14,709 nucleotides of DNA, from assembly GCA_021784835.1 (NCBI GenBank), contig JAJYHI010000109.1:1-14709 (forward strand). Direction: 5' to 3'. The translations under genes were made by a program, and so were the position numbers. Positions 7,600 through 14,655 of the stretch are shown piece by piece. Within the stretch, counting starts at the first letter, position 1; every line of letters begins with the position of its first letter. The notes under the pieces were generated by a model that saw only the letters and a program-made list of their open reading frames with translations, did no database searches and was not told the origin of the DNA. The stretch is from a bacterium (lineage in GTDB: Bacteria > SZUA-79 > Acidulodesulfobacterales > Acidulodesulfobacteraceae).

Positions 7600-9864
7600 T
7601 TAAATAACGGAAAAATATCCTTCTTTTATTTTATCACTTTTTAAGTCTATTTTGTCGTTAATTTTCATTATGCCTTTTTTAACATTGCCGATTTTTTCCA
7701 ATTTTATTCCGTATTCGGCGCAAATTTCCGAAACAGCCGTTTTTTGCGGTCCGCTTAATTTTTTATCTACGCTTATTATAAACGCCTGTTCGAATTCAGA
7801 AAACAAGAAAGAGTCTATTCTAACGCCGCTTTTTGAGGTATCGTAATTTACTGCGAAGCCGAGAGTTTGATTTGGAGACGTTATTGCGCTCTCCGCCAGC
7901 GAAACAAAAATTCCGCCTTCGCTAATATCAGAGGCGCTTTTTAATAATCCCTTATTTATTAACGACCTCAGGCAGTTTTGAAGTCGGACTTCATAATCTA
8001 AATCTATCTTAGAAGGTTTTTGCATAAAATTTCCGTATTCTAAGTCCATATACAAACTGCCGCCGAGATTGCCGGATAATCTGCCCAGAATATAAATTTC
8101 GTCGCCTTCGTTTTTAAAATACGGGGTTACCGCTTTTTCGACGTCGTCTATAAAACCGAGCATGCCTATAACCGGCGTAGGATAAATTTTATGAACCGTC
8201 ATTTTATCGCCGTCTTTTTTTGCAGTTTCGTTATAAAAACTAACGTTTCCGCTTATAACAGGAGTATTTAATTTTAATGCGGCAGATTTTATGCCTTCTA
8301 ATGCATTTACGAACTGCCACATAACTTCGGGATCTTCGGGACTTGCAAAATTAAGACAGTCGGTAATAGCTGCCGGATATCCGCCGCAAGCGCTGATATT
8401 GCGCGAACACTCGGTCACGGCAAGCGCTCCTCCGGTAAACGGATCTAAATATGTATATTTTGAGTTTCCGCTTGCGTTTAACAAAAAGCCTTTTTTACCT
8501 GCTCCTCCGACGTTAACCCTTAAAACCGCGGCGGAAAAGCCCGGCGGAACAATGGTAGCCGTCCCTATCGTATAATCGTACTGGGTAAAAACGCTTTTTT
8601 TAGAGGCTATATTAGGATGCGTTATTATTTTGAAGGCTGTATCGTTAAAATTTTCCGGTATTTTATAATTGTCTATATTTAACGGTTTTACGCTGTTTAA
8701 GTACTCAGGTTTTTTAACCGGCCTTTTATATTCGGGTCCGTTTACTACGGTATTTACGCTTAACGTTTTATATAGTTTTGATTTATAAAAAAATCTGATT
8801 TCTTTTTCCTTAATAACTTCGCCTACTTCGACGCAATTCAATCCCCATTTGTCGAAAACCGCTTTTAATTCGTTAAATTTATCCCTGCCGCATGCCAGCA
8901 GCATTCTCTCCTGAGATTCCGATAACATCATTTCTACCGGAGTAATTTCGGACGTTCTTAACGGAATTGCGTCTAAATTTATAATCATTCCTTTTCCGCT
9001 GCTATCCGCCATTTCAAACGACGAACTGGTTAAACCGGCGGCGCCCATATCCTGTATAGAAACTATAAGTTTTTTTTCCATAGCTTCAAGGCATGCTTCT
9101 AGAAGAAGTTTTTCCGTAAAAGGATCCCCTACTTGAACGGTGCTTCTTTTTTTGTTCTTTTTTAAATCGAATTCTTCCGATGCCATAGTAGCTCCGTGTA
9201 TTCCGTCCATTCCGGTCGATGAACCGACATAAACTACTATATTGCCGACTTCGCACTTAGAGGAAAGAAATATTCCGTCTTTTTTAGCTATACCTATAGT
9301 AAAAGCGTTTACTAAGATATTGTCGTTATAACATTCGTCGAATACGACTTCTCCGCCTACGGTCGGAACGCCCATACAGTTTCCGTAAAAACCTATTCCT
9401 TTAACGACTTCCGACAGATAATAAGGAGTCCTTGGATGAGAAAAACTTCCAAATCTTAAAGAATTTAGATTTGCTACCGGCCTTGCTCCCATAGTAAAGA
9501 TATCGCGCATAATGCCGCCTACTCCGGTGGCCGAACCCTGAAAAGGCTCTATAAAAGAAGGATGATTATGGCTTTCCATTTTAAACACAAGTACGTCGCC
9601 GTCTCCAAAATCCACTACTCCGGCATTTTCGCCCGGTCCTATAAGAACTTTGCCTCCTTCCGTCGGCAGAGTTTTCAAATAAACTTTGGAACTTTTATAA
9701 GAACAGTGTTCCGACCACATAGCCGAAAATATACCTAGTTCAAAAGCATCCGGCTCATGTCCGAGCAGTTCCGAAATTTTGCCATATTCTTCCGCGGACA
9801 AACCGAAAAGTTTTTCGGTTTTTTTTATATCGTTTTTTTTAGCGCTAACGTTATCTTTGTCCAT
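7600..9864 (-). CDS. purL: Phosphoribosylformylglycinamidine synthase subunit PurL (small form)
   Basis: ATP-dependent synthetase subunit converting FGAR to FGAM with ammonia supplied by PurQ; works as a PurL-PurS-PurQ complex. At 754 aa it is the short form, not the ~1300-aa fused enzyme of gammaproteobacteria. Visible: [14 protein letters not shown] (47-60) with the conserved His53; [14 protein letters not shown] (76-89); the nucleotide-site motif [20 protein letters not shown] (97-116), then [18 protein letters not shown] in the first AIRS-like half and ISEGG in the second; and the family's typical [11 protein letters not shown] near the C-terminus. No frameshift or missing block is seen. 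The start is ATG with a poor Shine-Dalgarno. Uniquely in this cluster it is separated from its upstream partner purQ by 215 bp containing a palindromic element, so its expression relative to purSQ may differ. Confidence 0.97.
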   Translation of the reverse strand: MDKDNVSAKKNDIKKTEKLFGLSAEEYGKISELLGHEPDAFELGIFSAMWSEHCSYKSSKVYLKTLPTEGGKVLIGPGENAGVVDFGDGDVLVFKMESHNHPSFIEPFQGSATGVGGIMRDIFTMGARPVANLNSLRFGSFSHPRTPYYLSEVVKGIGFYGNCMGVPTVGGEVVFDECYNDNILVNAFTIGIAKKDGIFLSSKCEVGNIVVYVGSSTGMDGIHGATMASEEFDLKKNKKRSTVQVGDPFTEKLLLEACLEAMEKKLIVSIQDMGAAGLTSSSFEMADSSGKGMIINLDAIPLRTSEITPVEMMLSESQERMLLACGRDKFNELKAVFDKWGLNCVEVGEVIKEKEIRFFYKSKLYKTLSVNTVVNGPEYKRPVKKPEYLNSVKPLNIDNYKIPENFNDTAFKIITHPNIASKKSVFTQYDYTIGTATIVPPGFSAAVLRVNVGGAGKKGFLLNASGNSKYTYLDPFTGGALAVTECSRNISACGGYPAAITDCLNFASPEDPEVMWQFVNALEGIKSAALKLNTPVISGNVSFYNETAKKDGDKMTVHKIYPTPVIGMLGFIDDVEKAVTPYFKNEGDEIYILGRLSGNLGGSLYMDLEYGNFMQKPSKIDLDYEVRLQNCLRSLINKGLLKSASDISEGGIFVSLAESAITSPNQTLGFAVNYDTSKSGVRIDSFLFSEFEQAFIISVDKKLSGPQKTAVSEICAEYGIKLEKIGNVKKGIMKINDKIDLKSDKIKEGYFSVI

Positions 9865-9889
9865 ATTAAATTTTATTATTTTTCTAATT

Positions 9890-9918
9890 ATTATATTTTG
9901 AAAAAGGTGTCAGATTAA
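9890..9918 (-). promoter_or_regulatory. Weak candidate promoter at the purL-proximal end of the palindrome
   Basis: On the minus strand a perfect TATAAT (9890-9895) lies 17 bp downstream of TTAATC (9913-9918), which is inside the palindrome arm and matches only three of six consensus -35 positions. If real, it would start a transcript about 20 bp before purL. TATAAT is common by chance in this AT-rich gap. Confidence 0.2.
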
Positions 9919-9988
9919 TTTTACGCAAAATCTTTTATCGTTAGTTGTTGCTATTCGTCTGCGTAAAATAAAATCTGACACCTTTTTC
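9900..9988. repeat. Imperfect palindromic (MITE/REP-like) element between purQ and purL
   Basis: Two inverted arms face each other across 32 bp. The left arm (9900-9927) begins GAAAAAGGTGTCAGATT and ends ATTTTACGCA; the right arm (9960-9988) is its reverse complement with a single-base insertion and one adjacent difference. In the pur transcript this folds into a hairpin of about 27 pairs followed by UUUUUC. It has no coding capacity. GGTGTC/GACACC-ended palindromes resemble small dispersed elements associated with REP-type transposases (my recollection, not verified here). It could instead be an attenuator or mRNA-stability element. Confidence 0.7.
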
Positions 9989-10002
9989 TTCACCTTTTTC
10001 TT
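9979..10002. repeat. Tandem 12-bp duplication at the edge of the palindrome
   Basis: CACCTTTTTCTT occurs twice head to tail (9979-9990 and 9991-10002). The first copy overlaps the right arm of the palindromic element. TTACGCA follows (10001-10007), echoing the inner end of the left arm. This looks like slippage or partial re-duplication of an element end. The rest of the purQ-purL gap (10008-10079) shows no gene. Confidence 0.75.
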
Positions 10003-10079
10003 ACGCATTTTTAATTATTATAACATATTCAAATGTTTTTCTGTAATTCAGTTGCAGGATTAAGGCTGTATTTTATTTT

Positions 10080-10796
10080 TTATCTTTCTTTTACATATTT
10101 AACGATAGACTTAAATATATATCCTCCGTCTTCGCTTCCGAGTATTTTTTCGGAAGATCTTTCGGGGTGGGGCATTAACCCCATAATATTGCCGTTTTCG
10201 TTTGAAATGCCCGCAATATTATACATAGAACCGTTGGGGTTTGAAAGTTCGGTTATATCGCCGTTTTCGTCGCAATATTTAAAAATTACGGCATTTTTAT
10301 CGTTTAAGCCTTTTATTATTTTCTTTTCCGCAAAATAGTTCCCATCGTGATGGGCAATAGGCATTTTTAGCAAAGAGTCTTTTTTTAAAGCGCATGTAAA
10401 AGGCGTTTCCGTATTTAGCGTTTTTAAATAAACGTCTTTACATTCAAATTTTAAAGAATTATTGGTGAGCATAACCCCGTTTAAAAGACCTGCTTCAAGA
10501 AGTATCTGGAAGCCGTTGCATATTCCTAACACTATACCGCTTTTATAGGCATAGTCTTTAACGTATTCCATTACGGGACTTCTGGCGGCAAGAGCGCCGG
10601 ATCTTAAATAATCGCCGTAGGAGAATCCGCCGGGAATTACTATAAAATCATATTCGCCAAGATTTTTAATTTTATTTTTATGCCATATAAACGAGGCGCT
10701 AAGCCCAAATACTTCGTTCAAAACCCTATATACGTCGGCATCGCAGTTCGAGCCGGGAAAAACCGTTATGCCGGCTTTTATTTTTTTATTATTCAT
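10080..10796 (-). CDS. purQ: Phosphoribosylformylglycinamidine synthase glutaminase subunit PurQ
   Basis: Class I glutamine amidotransferase that hydrolyses glutamine and passes ammonia to PurL. Length 238 aa, slightly longer than many PurQ proteins. Visible: the family-typical start ITVFPGSNCDAD (10-21); oxyanion-region motif VIPGGFSYGDYLRSGALAA (53-71); nucleophile Cys93 in GICNGFQ (91-97); and triad residues His210 and Glu212 in MPHPERS (208-214). The substrate-contact segment PIAHHDGNYFA (146-156) is also typical. It starts with ATG 15 bp after purS, with no strong Shine-Dalgarno, consistent with coupled translation. PurS, PurQ and PurL together form the Bacillus-type FGAM synthetase. Confidence 0.97.
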   Translation of the reverse strand: MNNKKIKAGITVFPGSNCDADVYRVLNEVFGLSASFIWHKNKIKNLGEYDFIVIPGGFSYGDYLRSGALAARSPVMEYVKDYAYKSGIVLGICNGFQILLEAGLLNGVMLTNNSLKFECKDVYLKTLNTETPFTCALKKDSLLKMPIAHHDGNYFAEKKIIKGLNDKNAVIFKYCDENGDITELSNPNGSMYNIAGISNENGNIMGLMPHPERSSEKILGSEDGGYIFKSIVKYVKER

Positions 10797-10811
10797 AAGT
10801 AATATTTAATT

Positions 10812-11066
10812 TTATTTAATTTCTATAGTAAATTCTTCGATTAGGGGATTTGACAAAATTTTTTCTGAAATCTCTTCTGCCTCTCCCTTTAGAGCGACAT
10901 GTCCGTCCTTTACTTCTCCGGCAAAATCGACCTCTATATACTTGCCTACTCTTACGTCTTTTACGTTATCGTAACCGGAGGATTTAAGAACCGACAAAAC
11001 GGCTTTACCCTGAGGGTCTAATACTTCATCTTTCAGCATTATTTTTATAAAAGCTTTTTTATTCAT
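10812..11066 (-). CDS. purS: Phosphoribosylformylglycinamidine synthase subunit PurS
   Basis: Small structural subunit that bridges PurL and PurQ and helps channel ammonia. I place the start at ATG 11064-11066, giving 84 aa, the normal PurS length, with the typical sequence KAFIKIMLKDEVLDPQGKAV and the C-terminal ANPxIE-like block LSNPLIEEFTIEI (71-83). A strong GAGG five bases upstream supports this start. The open frame extends 32 codons further upstream to 11162, but that would overlap the end of purB by 71 bp and add an N-terminus unlike PurS. It lies 25 bp after purB and 15 bp before purQ. Confidence 0.94.
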   Translation of the reverse strand: MNKKAFIKIMLKDEVLDPQGKAVLSVLKSSGYDNVKDVRVGKYIEVDFAGEVKDGHVALKGEAEEISEKILSNPLIEEFTIEIK

Positions 11067-11071
11067 TTTTT

Positions 11072-11075
11072 CCTC
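11072..11075 (-). promoter_or_regulatory. Ribosome binding site deciding the purS start
   Basis: GAGG on the minus strand, five bases before the ATG at 11064-11066, lying in the 25-bp purB-purS gap. It favours the 84-aa PurS over the 116-aa open frame. It is one of the few good Shine-Dalgarno sites in the cluster. Confidence 0.7.
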
Positions 11076-11091
11076 GTTTACCGTTACCGTT

Positions 11092-12384
11092 TTATTCCGC
11101 ATTGTATCTGTCGAAAATATAGTTAATATATTTAAAATAATAATTAATGTCGAATAATTCATCTATTTCTTGAGCCGTAAGATGCTTAGAAACGGATGCA
11201 TCTTTTTTTAACAGTTCGCTGAAATCTATCTGCGAACGGATGCTTTCATGGGCAAGACCCTGCACTATTTTATATGCGTCTTCTCTTAGCATCCCTTTAT
11301 CTATAAGGGTAAGCAAAACTTTTTGCGAAAAAATAACGCCTTTAGTCAAATTTATATTCTTTAACATATTTTCTTCTTTGACTATTAAATTTTCGATCAA
11401 ATAAGTCAGCTGATGAACTATATAATATACTAAAATCGTAGAATCAGGCGCAATTATTCTCTCGACTGAAGAATGCGAAATATCTCTTTCATGCCATAAC
11501 GGTATATTTTCAAGCGAAGCTATAAGGTTAGAACGGACTACGCGGGAAAGCCCGCAAATGTTTTCGGATACTATAGGATTTTTTTTGTGCGGCATTGCCG
11601 ACGAACCTTTCTGTCCAGGCGCAAAAGGCTCTTCGGCTTCGGCAACTTCCGTCCTCATTAGATGCCTGATTTCTAAAGCTATTTTTTCGCATGATGCGGC
11701 AATGGAGGCAAGGGAATAAAAAGCATCCGCATAAACGTCTCTCTGTATAACCTGATTAGATAAAATATGTTTAAGCCCTAGAATATCGAGAGCCGCCTGT
11801 TCTACTTCGGGCGAAATGTTGGCATAATTCCCTACGGCACCGGACAGTTTGCCAAAAGATACCGATTTTATCGCCGTTTTTATTCTCTCCTCGGCTCTTT
11901 TAATTTCTTCATAAAATATGAGGAGTTTAAATCCGAACGTTACCGGCTCTGCATGTATTCCGTGCGTTCTCCCCATTACCGGCGTATGTTTATATCTTAA
12001 TGCCTGATTTCTTAAAGATTCTCTTAAAATTTCTATTTTTTTAAGTATTAATTCGAGAGATTCTTTTAGCAGTAAAGAAAAGGATGTATCTCCGACGTCG
12101 GAAGAAGTAAGTCCAAGATGAATAAACCTTGAATCTTCGCCTACATATTTTGCGACGTTTGTTAAAAAAGCTATGACGTCGTGCTTTGTAACGTTTTCTA
12201 TTTCCTGTATCTCATTAACGTTAAACTTTGCTTTCCGGATTATATTTTCATAAGAAGTATCGGGGATTTTTCCTATTTTATTGTAAGCCGTGCATACGGC
12301 AAGTTCAACCTTCAGCCAAGTCCTGTATTTATTTTCAAGCGACCATACTTTGGCTATTTCCGGAAGAGAATATCTTTCTATCAA
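11092..12384 (-). CDS. purB: Adenylosuccinate lyase
   Basis: Cleaves SAICAR to AICAR and adenylosuccinate to AMP, each with release of fumarate; homotetramer of the fumarase/aspartase superfamily. Length 430 aa, the short PurB class of Bacillus and Thermotoga rather than the longer E. coli form. Visible: TKHDV (66-70) with His68, RFIHLGLTSSD (86-96) with His89, GRTHGIHAEP (138-147) with His141, and the superfamily signature GSSAMPHKKNP (260-270) with the mobile-loop serines. These histidine positions agree with those I recall for the B. subtilis enzyme. The start is TTG, fixed by a full AGGAGGT seven bases upstream; MIERYSLPEIAKVW is a typical PurB N-terminus. It follows exbD after 56 bp and heads the purBSQLF series. 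Confidence 0.97.
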   Translation of the reverse strand: MIERYSLPEIAKVWSLENKYRTWLKVELAVCTAYNKIGKIPDTSYENIIRKAKFNVNEIQEIENVTKHDVIAFLTNVAKYVGEDSRFIHLGLTSSDVGDTSFSLLLKESLELILKKIEILRESLRNQALRYKHTPVMGRTHGIHAEPVTFGFKLLIFYEEIKRAEERIKTAIKSVSFGKLSGAVGNYANISPEVEQAALDILGLKHILSNQVIQRDVYADAFYSLASIAASCEKIALEIRHLMRTEVAEAEEPFAPGQKGSSAMPHKKNPIVSENICGLSRVVRSNLIASLENIPLWHERDISHSSVERIIAPDSTILVYYIVHQLTYLIENLIVKEENMLKNINLTKGVIFSQKVLLTLIDKGMLREDAYKIVQGLAHESIRSQIDFSELLKKDASVSKHLTAQEIDELFDINYYFKYINYIFDRYNAE

Positions 12385-12390
12385 ATTTAG

Positions 12391-12397
12391 ACCTCCT
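12391..12397 (-). promoter_or_regulatory. Consensus Shine-Dalgarno in front of the purB TTG start
   Basis: AGGAGGT on the minus strand ends seven bases before TTG 12382-12384. It is the strongest ribosome site in the window and decides the TTG start. A consensus site paired with a weak start codon at the head of the pur series suggests initiation at purB is deliberately set. Confidence 0.8.
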
Positions 12398-12440
12398 GAT
12401 TGCTTTTCTTTTATAGTTTATCTTAATTTCGTCCGATCTT

Positions 12441-12839
12441 TTATTTTTTCGTAGCGATAGCTATTTTATACAATCCGTGCTCTATGCTTAATCCCATTAC
12501 GTTTACTATGCTTGCGGCAGTAGATTTTTTATCCGCTTTTATAATTATAGTGGCGTTTCCCTGCGACTTTTTAACGTCTTTTAAAAATAAAGACAATTCT
12601 TTCAGCGAAAGCTCTTTATTTCTGTAATATATCTTGCCTGCTTTAGTAATATAAAGCGTTACCGGTTTTTTTGAAGAAGCGAAAGATTTTGCTCCTGATT
12701 TCGGCAGATGAATTTTTATGCCGTAATTTGAAGTAAAAGTCGTCGTCATCATAAAAAATATTAACAGGGTTAAAAATACGTCAACCATGTTAATAACGTT
12801 AATTATCGGGTCGGGCTTTCTTTTAGACGTAAATTTCAT
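12441..12839 (-). CDS. exbD: ExbD/TolR family biopolymer transport protein
   Basis: Accessory component of a proton-driven inner-membrane motor (ExbB-ExbD-TonB or TolQ-TolR-TolA). Length 132 aa, normal. A short basic cytoplasmic N-terminus, MKFTSKRKPDPIINVINMVD, leads into one TM helix (~18-34) whose Asp20 in NMVDVFLTLLIFFM is the conserved proton-carrying acid. The periplasmic domain (~40-132) includes KSGAKSFASSKKPVTLYITKAG and ATIIIKADKKS. It follows the ExbB-like gene by 51 bp. Without a neighbouring tonB or tolA the ExbD and TolR roles cannot be separated; the symbol is for the family. Confidence 0.9.
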   Translation of the reverse strand: MKFTSKRKPDPIINVINMVDVFLTLLIFFMMTTTFTSNYGIKIHLPKSGAKSFASSKKPVTLYITKAGKIYYRNKELSLKELSLFLKDVKKSQGNATIIIKADKKSTAASIVNVMGLSIEHGLYKIAIATKK

Positions 12840-12890
12840 TTTACTTGTCTTATATAATCAGCGCTAATTATGATTATAATAAAATTATTT

Positions 12891-13499
12891 TCACTCTGCT
12901 TTAATAAAAGATATAACCCTTGATGCGGTGTCTTCCATAACCGCTCCAAAGTTAAACGCTTTAGAAGCAAAATATTTAAAAAATAAAAAAGATACTATGG
13001 CTATTATAAGTCCGATAGCCGTTGAATACAATGCCTCCGAAATGCCTAGCGCAAGAAGATGCGGATTCGCTATGCCGTTTCTGTATGATACGGCGCTGAG
13101 AGCCTTTATCATGCCTACTACGGTTCCAAGCAGTCCCAATAAAGGGGATATAGTAGTAATAGCGCTGAGTCCTTCTAAATTTTTTTCAAGATCTAAGTAT
13201 GCCCTCTTGCCGGATTCCTCAACCTCTAATTTAACGGTATCTATAGGATTTTTATAGTTGTCTATGATAGAAAGATAAATTTTGGCTATAGGCGTTTTTG
13301 CCGTCATGCACATACCTTTAGCCTTTTCTATGTCCCCGTTTTTTAGAGATTTCTCTACATTGGCAAGAAAATCTTCAGGAAAAATTTTGGATTTCCTAAG
13401 GCTGTAAAAACGTTCTATTATTATTGCAAGCGCAATAACCGAACACAGTATTAAAGGATATAAAAAAAATTCCGTAAGCAGTTCGCTTTGATTAAACAT
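12891..13499 (-). CDS. exbB: MotA/TolQ/ExbB family proton-channel protein
   Basis: Proton-channel partner of the ExbD-like protein, forming the ring that powers TonB- or Tol-type energy transfer to the outer membrane. Length 202 aa. Three TM helices are visible (~10-30, ~112-134, ~157-177), with a large cytoplasmic stretch between the first and second. The family block TTISPLLGLLGTVVGMIKAL (115-134) is intact, as is ALGISEALYSTAIGLIIAI (150-168) in helix 3. The ATG lies inside the end of the siroheme decarboxylase gene (8-bp overlap), with GGTGA-type ribosome sites in that gene's last codons, so translation is probably coupled. TolQ cannot be excluded, but no tolA, tolB or pal follows. Confidence 0.9.
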   Translation of the reverse strand: MFNQSELLTEFFLYPLILCSVIALAIIIERFYSLRKSKIFPEDFLANVEKSLKNGDIEKAKGMCMTAKTPIAKIYLSIIDNYKNPIDTVKLEVEESGKRAYLDLEKNLEGLSAITTISPLLGLLGTVVGMIKALSAVSYRNGIANPHLLALGISEALYSTAIGLIIAIVSFLFFKYFASKAFNFGAVMEDTASRVISFIKAE

Positions 13500-14481
13500 A
13501 ATACTTCACCCTCACCTTTTTAAATTCTTTTGTGCTTTCGAGAGCGCCGAAATCCATAAGTCCGGTTAGCGAAGAAATTTTATCCATAATGCTCCATGCT
13601 TCGTCTTTTGATTTTGCATGTATCATAGTAAATATATTATATTCCCACCTTCCGGGATAAACCGGCCTAAGATAACAGTGTGAAACTTCTTTAACGGAAG
13701 ACATAATTTTGCCGTTTTTATCGGCTTCTTCATTGTTTGTTTTCCATATCCCCATAAGATTGTAGCTGAATCCCGCTTTTTGATGATATAAAACGCAGGC
13801 AAATCTTCTCATTTTTCTTTCGCTTATAAAATTTTTTACGGTTTCAAGCAATTTTTCCTGAGAAATACCTAAAACCTCAGACATATTCTTAAAAGGCTCA
13901 TGGGTAATTTCTATATCTTTTTGAAGTTCTCTTATGCAAGCTTTTTCAAATTCGGAAATTTTTATTTCCGAATCTTTTTTAAAATCTTCATGGGAAAAGA
14001 ACCTAAAAGAAGAAGCATCGTCTGCGCCGGTCATATCAAAATTAACGCCGATTTTATAAAGTTTCAGGGTAGGGAGAATAAGATAGTCTTCCGCTCCCGA
14101 TTTTTCCGAGAGCTTTTTTATTTCTTGTTCAAGCGAGTATTCGGAAGGAAGAGTTATCGTAAACCATATATTATATTTGTGGTTTCTTAGATAATTATGA
14201 CTCACTCCGCTATGCGAATTTATTATTTCTGCAGCCGAATCCGCCGATTTATCCGCTACCTTAAAAGCCGCAAGAGTGCTTTTATAGCCGATATTGTGCG
14301 AATCGAATATTGCGCTTATCTGTCTGATAATTTTACCGCTTTTCATGCGTAATATTCTGTCTATTGCTTCATCTTCTTTTATGCCGGTAATATCGGCAAT
14401 TTCTAAGAAAGGGTGTTTGGCGATAGGAAAATCGGACTGAAGAATATTTAATATTTTTCTGTCTGTAAGTTCAAGTTCCAT
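13492..14481 (-). CDS. Siroheme decarboxylase, AhbA-AhbB (NirD-NirL-like) fusion
   Basis: Predicted to decarboxylate the acetate side chains on C12 and C18 of siroheme to give 12,18-didecarboxysiroheme, an intermediate of the alternative haem pathway and of haem d1 synthesis. The 329-aa product has two tandem Lrp/AsnC-fold units, each a winged helix plus a ligand domain. The first (~1-160) resembles AhbA/NirD: ELTDRKILNILQSDFP near the start, GVSHNYLRNHKYNIWFT (92-108), LPTLKLYKIGVNF (136-148). The second (~170-329) resembles AhbB/NirL: MRRFACVLYHQKAGFSYN (224-241) and VSHCYLRPVYPGRWEYNIFT (266-285). The paired H-Y-L-R and YNIW/YNIF motifs favour decarboxylase over a true Lrp regulator. I prefer ATG 14479-14481; an in-frame TTG at 14497-14499 would add six residues, and neither has a clear Shine-Dalgarno. 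ahbC, ahbD and nir genes are not in the window. Confidence 0.88.
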   Translation of the reverse strand: MELELTDRKILNILQSDFPIAKHPFLEIADITGIKEDEAIDRILRMKSGKIIRQISAIFDSHNIGYKSTLAAFKVADKSADSAAEIINSHSGVSHNYLRNHKYNIWFTITLPSEYSLEQEIKKLSEKSGAEDYLILPTLKLYKIGVNFDMTGADDASSFRFFSHEDFKKDSEIKISEFEKACIRELQKDIEITHEPFKNMSEVLGISQEKLLETVKNFISERKMRRFACVLYHQKAGFSYNLMGIWKTNNEEADKNGKIMSSVKEVSHCYLRPVYPGRWEYNIFTMIHAKSKDEAWSIMDKISSLTGLMDFGALESTKEFKKVRVKYYV

Positions 14482-14527
14482 AGATTTTAAATTCGGCAAA
14501 ATATAATTAATAATTTTATTTATATAA

Positions 14528-14557
14528 ATTATAACAGTTTAGCCGAATAACCGTCAA
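14528..14557 (-). promoter_or_regulatory. Near-consensus sigma-70 promoter for the ahbAB-exbBD transcription unit
   Basis: On the minus strand TTGACG (14552-14557) and TATAAT (14528-14533) are separated by 18 bp. A start near 14521 would give a leader of about 40 bases to the preferred ATG. It lies directly after the terminator of the upstream gene and is the best promoter in the window. It may also feed the downstream pur genes, since no clear terminator intervenes. Confidence 0.75.
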
Positions 14558-14566
14558 GAAAAAAGA

Positions 14567-14607
14567 AAAACCTCCGATCGTATTAAATTTTAACGATTGG
14601 AGGTTTT
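14567..14607 (-). terminator. Strong intrinsic terminator of the gene running off the right edge
   Basis: A 15-bp stem (14567-14581 with 14593-14607) has one G-U pair, an 11-base loop and a CCTCC/GGAGG core. In the minus direction it is followed by TTTTTCTTTTTTC, a strong U-tract. Plus-strand reading gives only a short U-run, so it mainly ends minus-strand transcripts from the cytochrome-like gene. Confidence 0.88.
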
Positions 14608-14655
14608 CAAACAATTTTTTGCGTTATCTTTTAGTTTTAAATTATCCTCGGACGA

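Noticed and set aside
10033..10338. 101-codon plus-strand open frame starting in the purQ-purL gap
   Set aside because: Most of it runs antisense to purQ; the translation is hydrophobic low-complexity with no motif, so I treat it as a shadow.
11067..11162. N-terminal extension of purS to a 116-aa protein with a hydrophobic start (MNYSTLIIILNIL)
   Set aside because: It overlaps the end of purB in another frame, is unlike PurS N-termini, and the ATG at 11064-11066 has a good GAGG site and gives the standard 84 aa.
12441..13499. Flagellar MotA/MotB stator pair
   Set aside because: The second protein is a 132-aa ExbD/TolR type without an OmpA-like peptidoglycan-binding domain, and the first has three TM helices, not four.
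13492..14481. Lrp/AsnC-type transcription regulator
   Set aside because: The fold is related, but the duplicated Lrp units and the SHNYLR...YNIWF and SHCYLRP...YNIFT motifs match siroheme decarboxylases.
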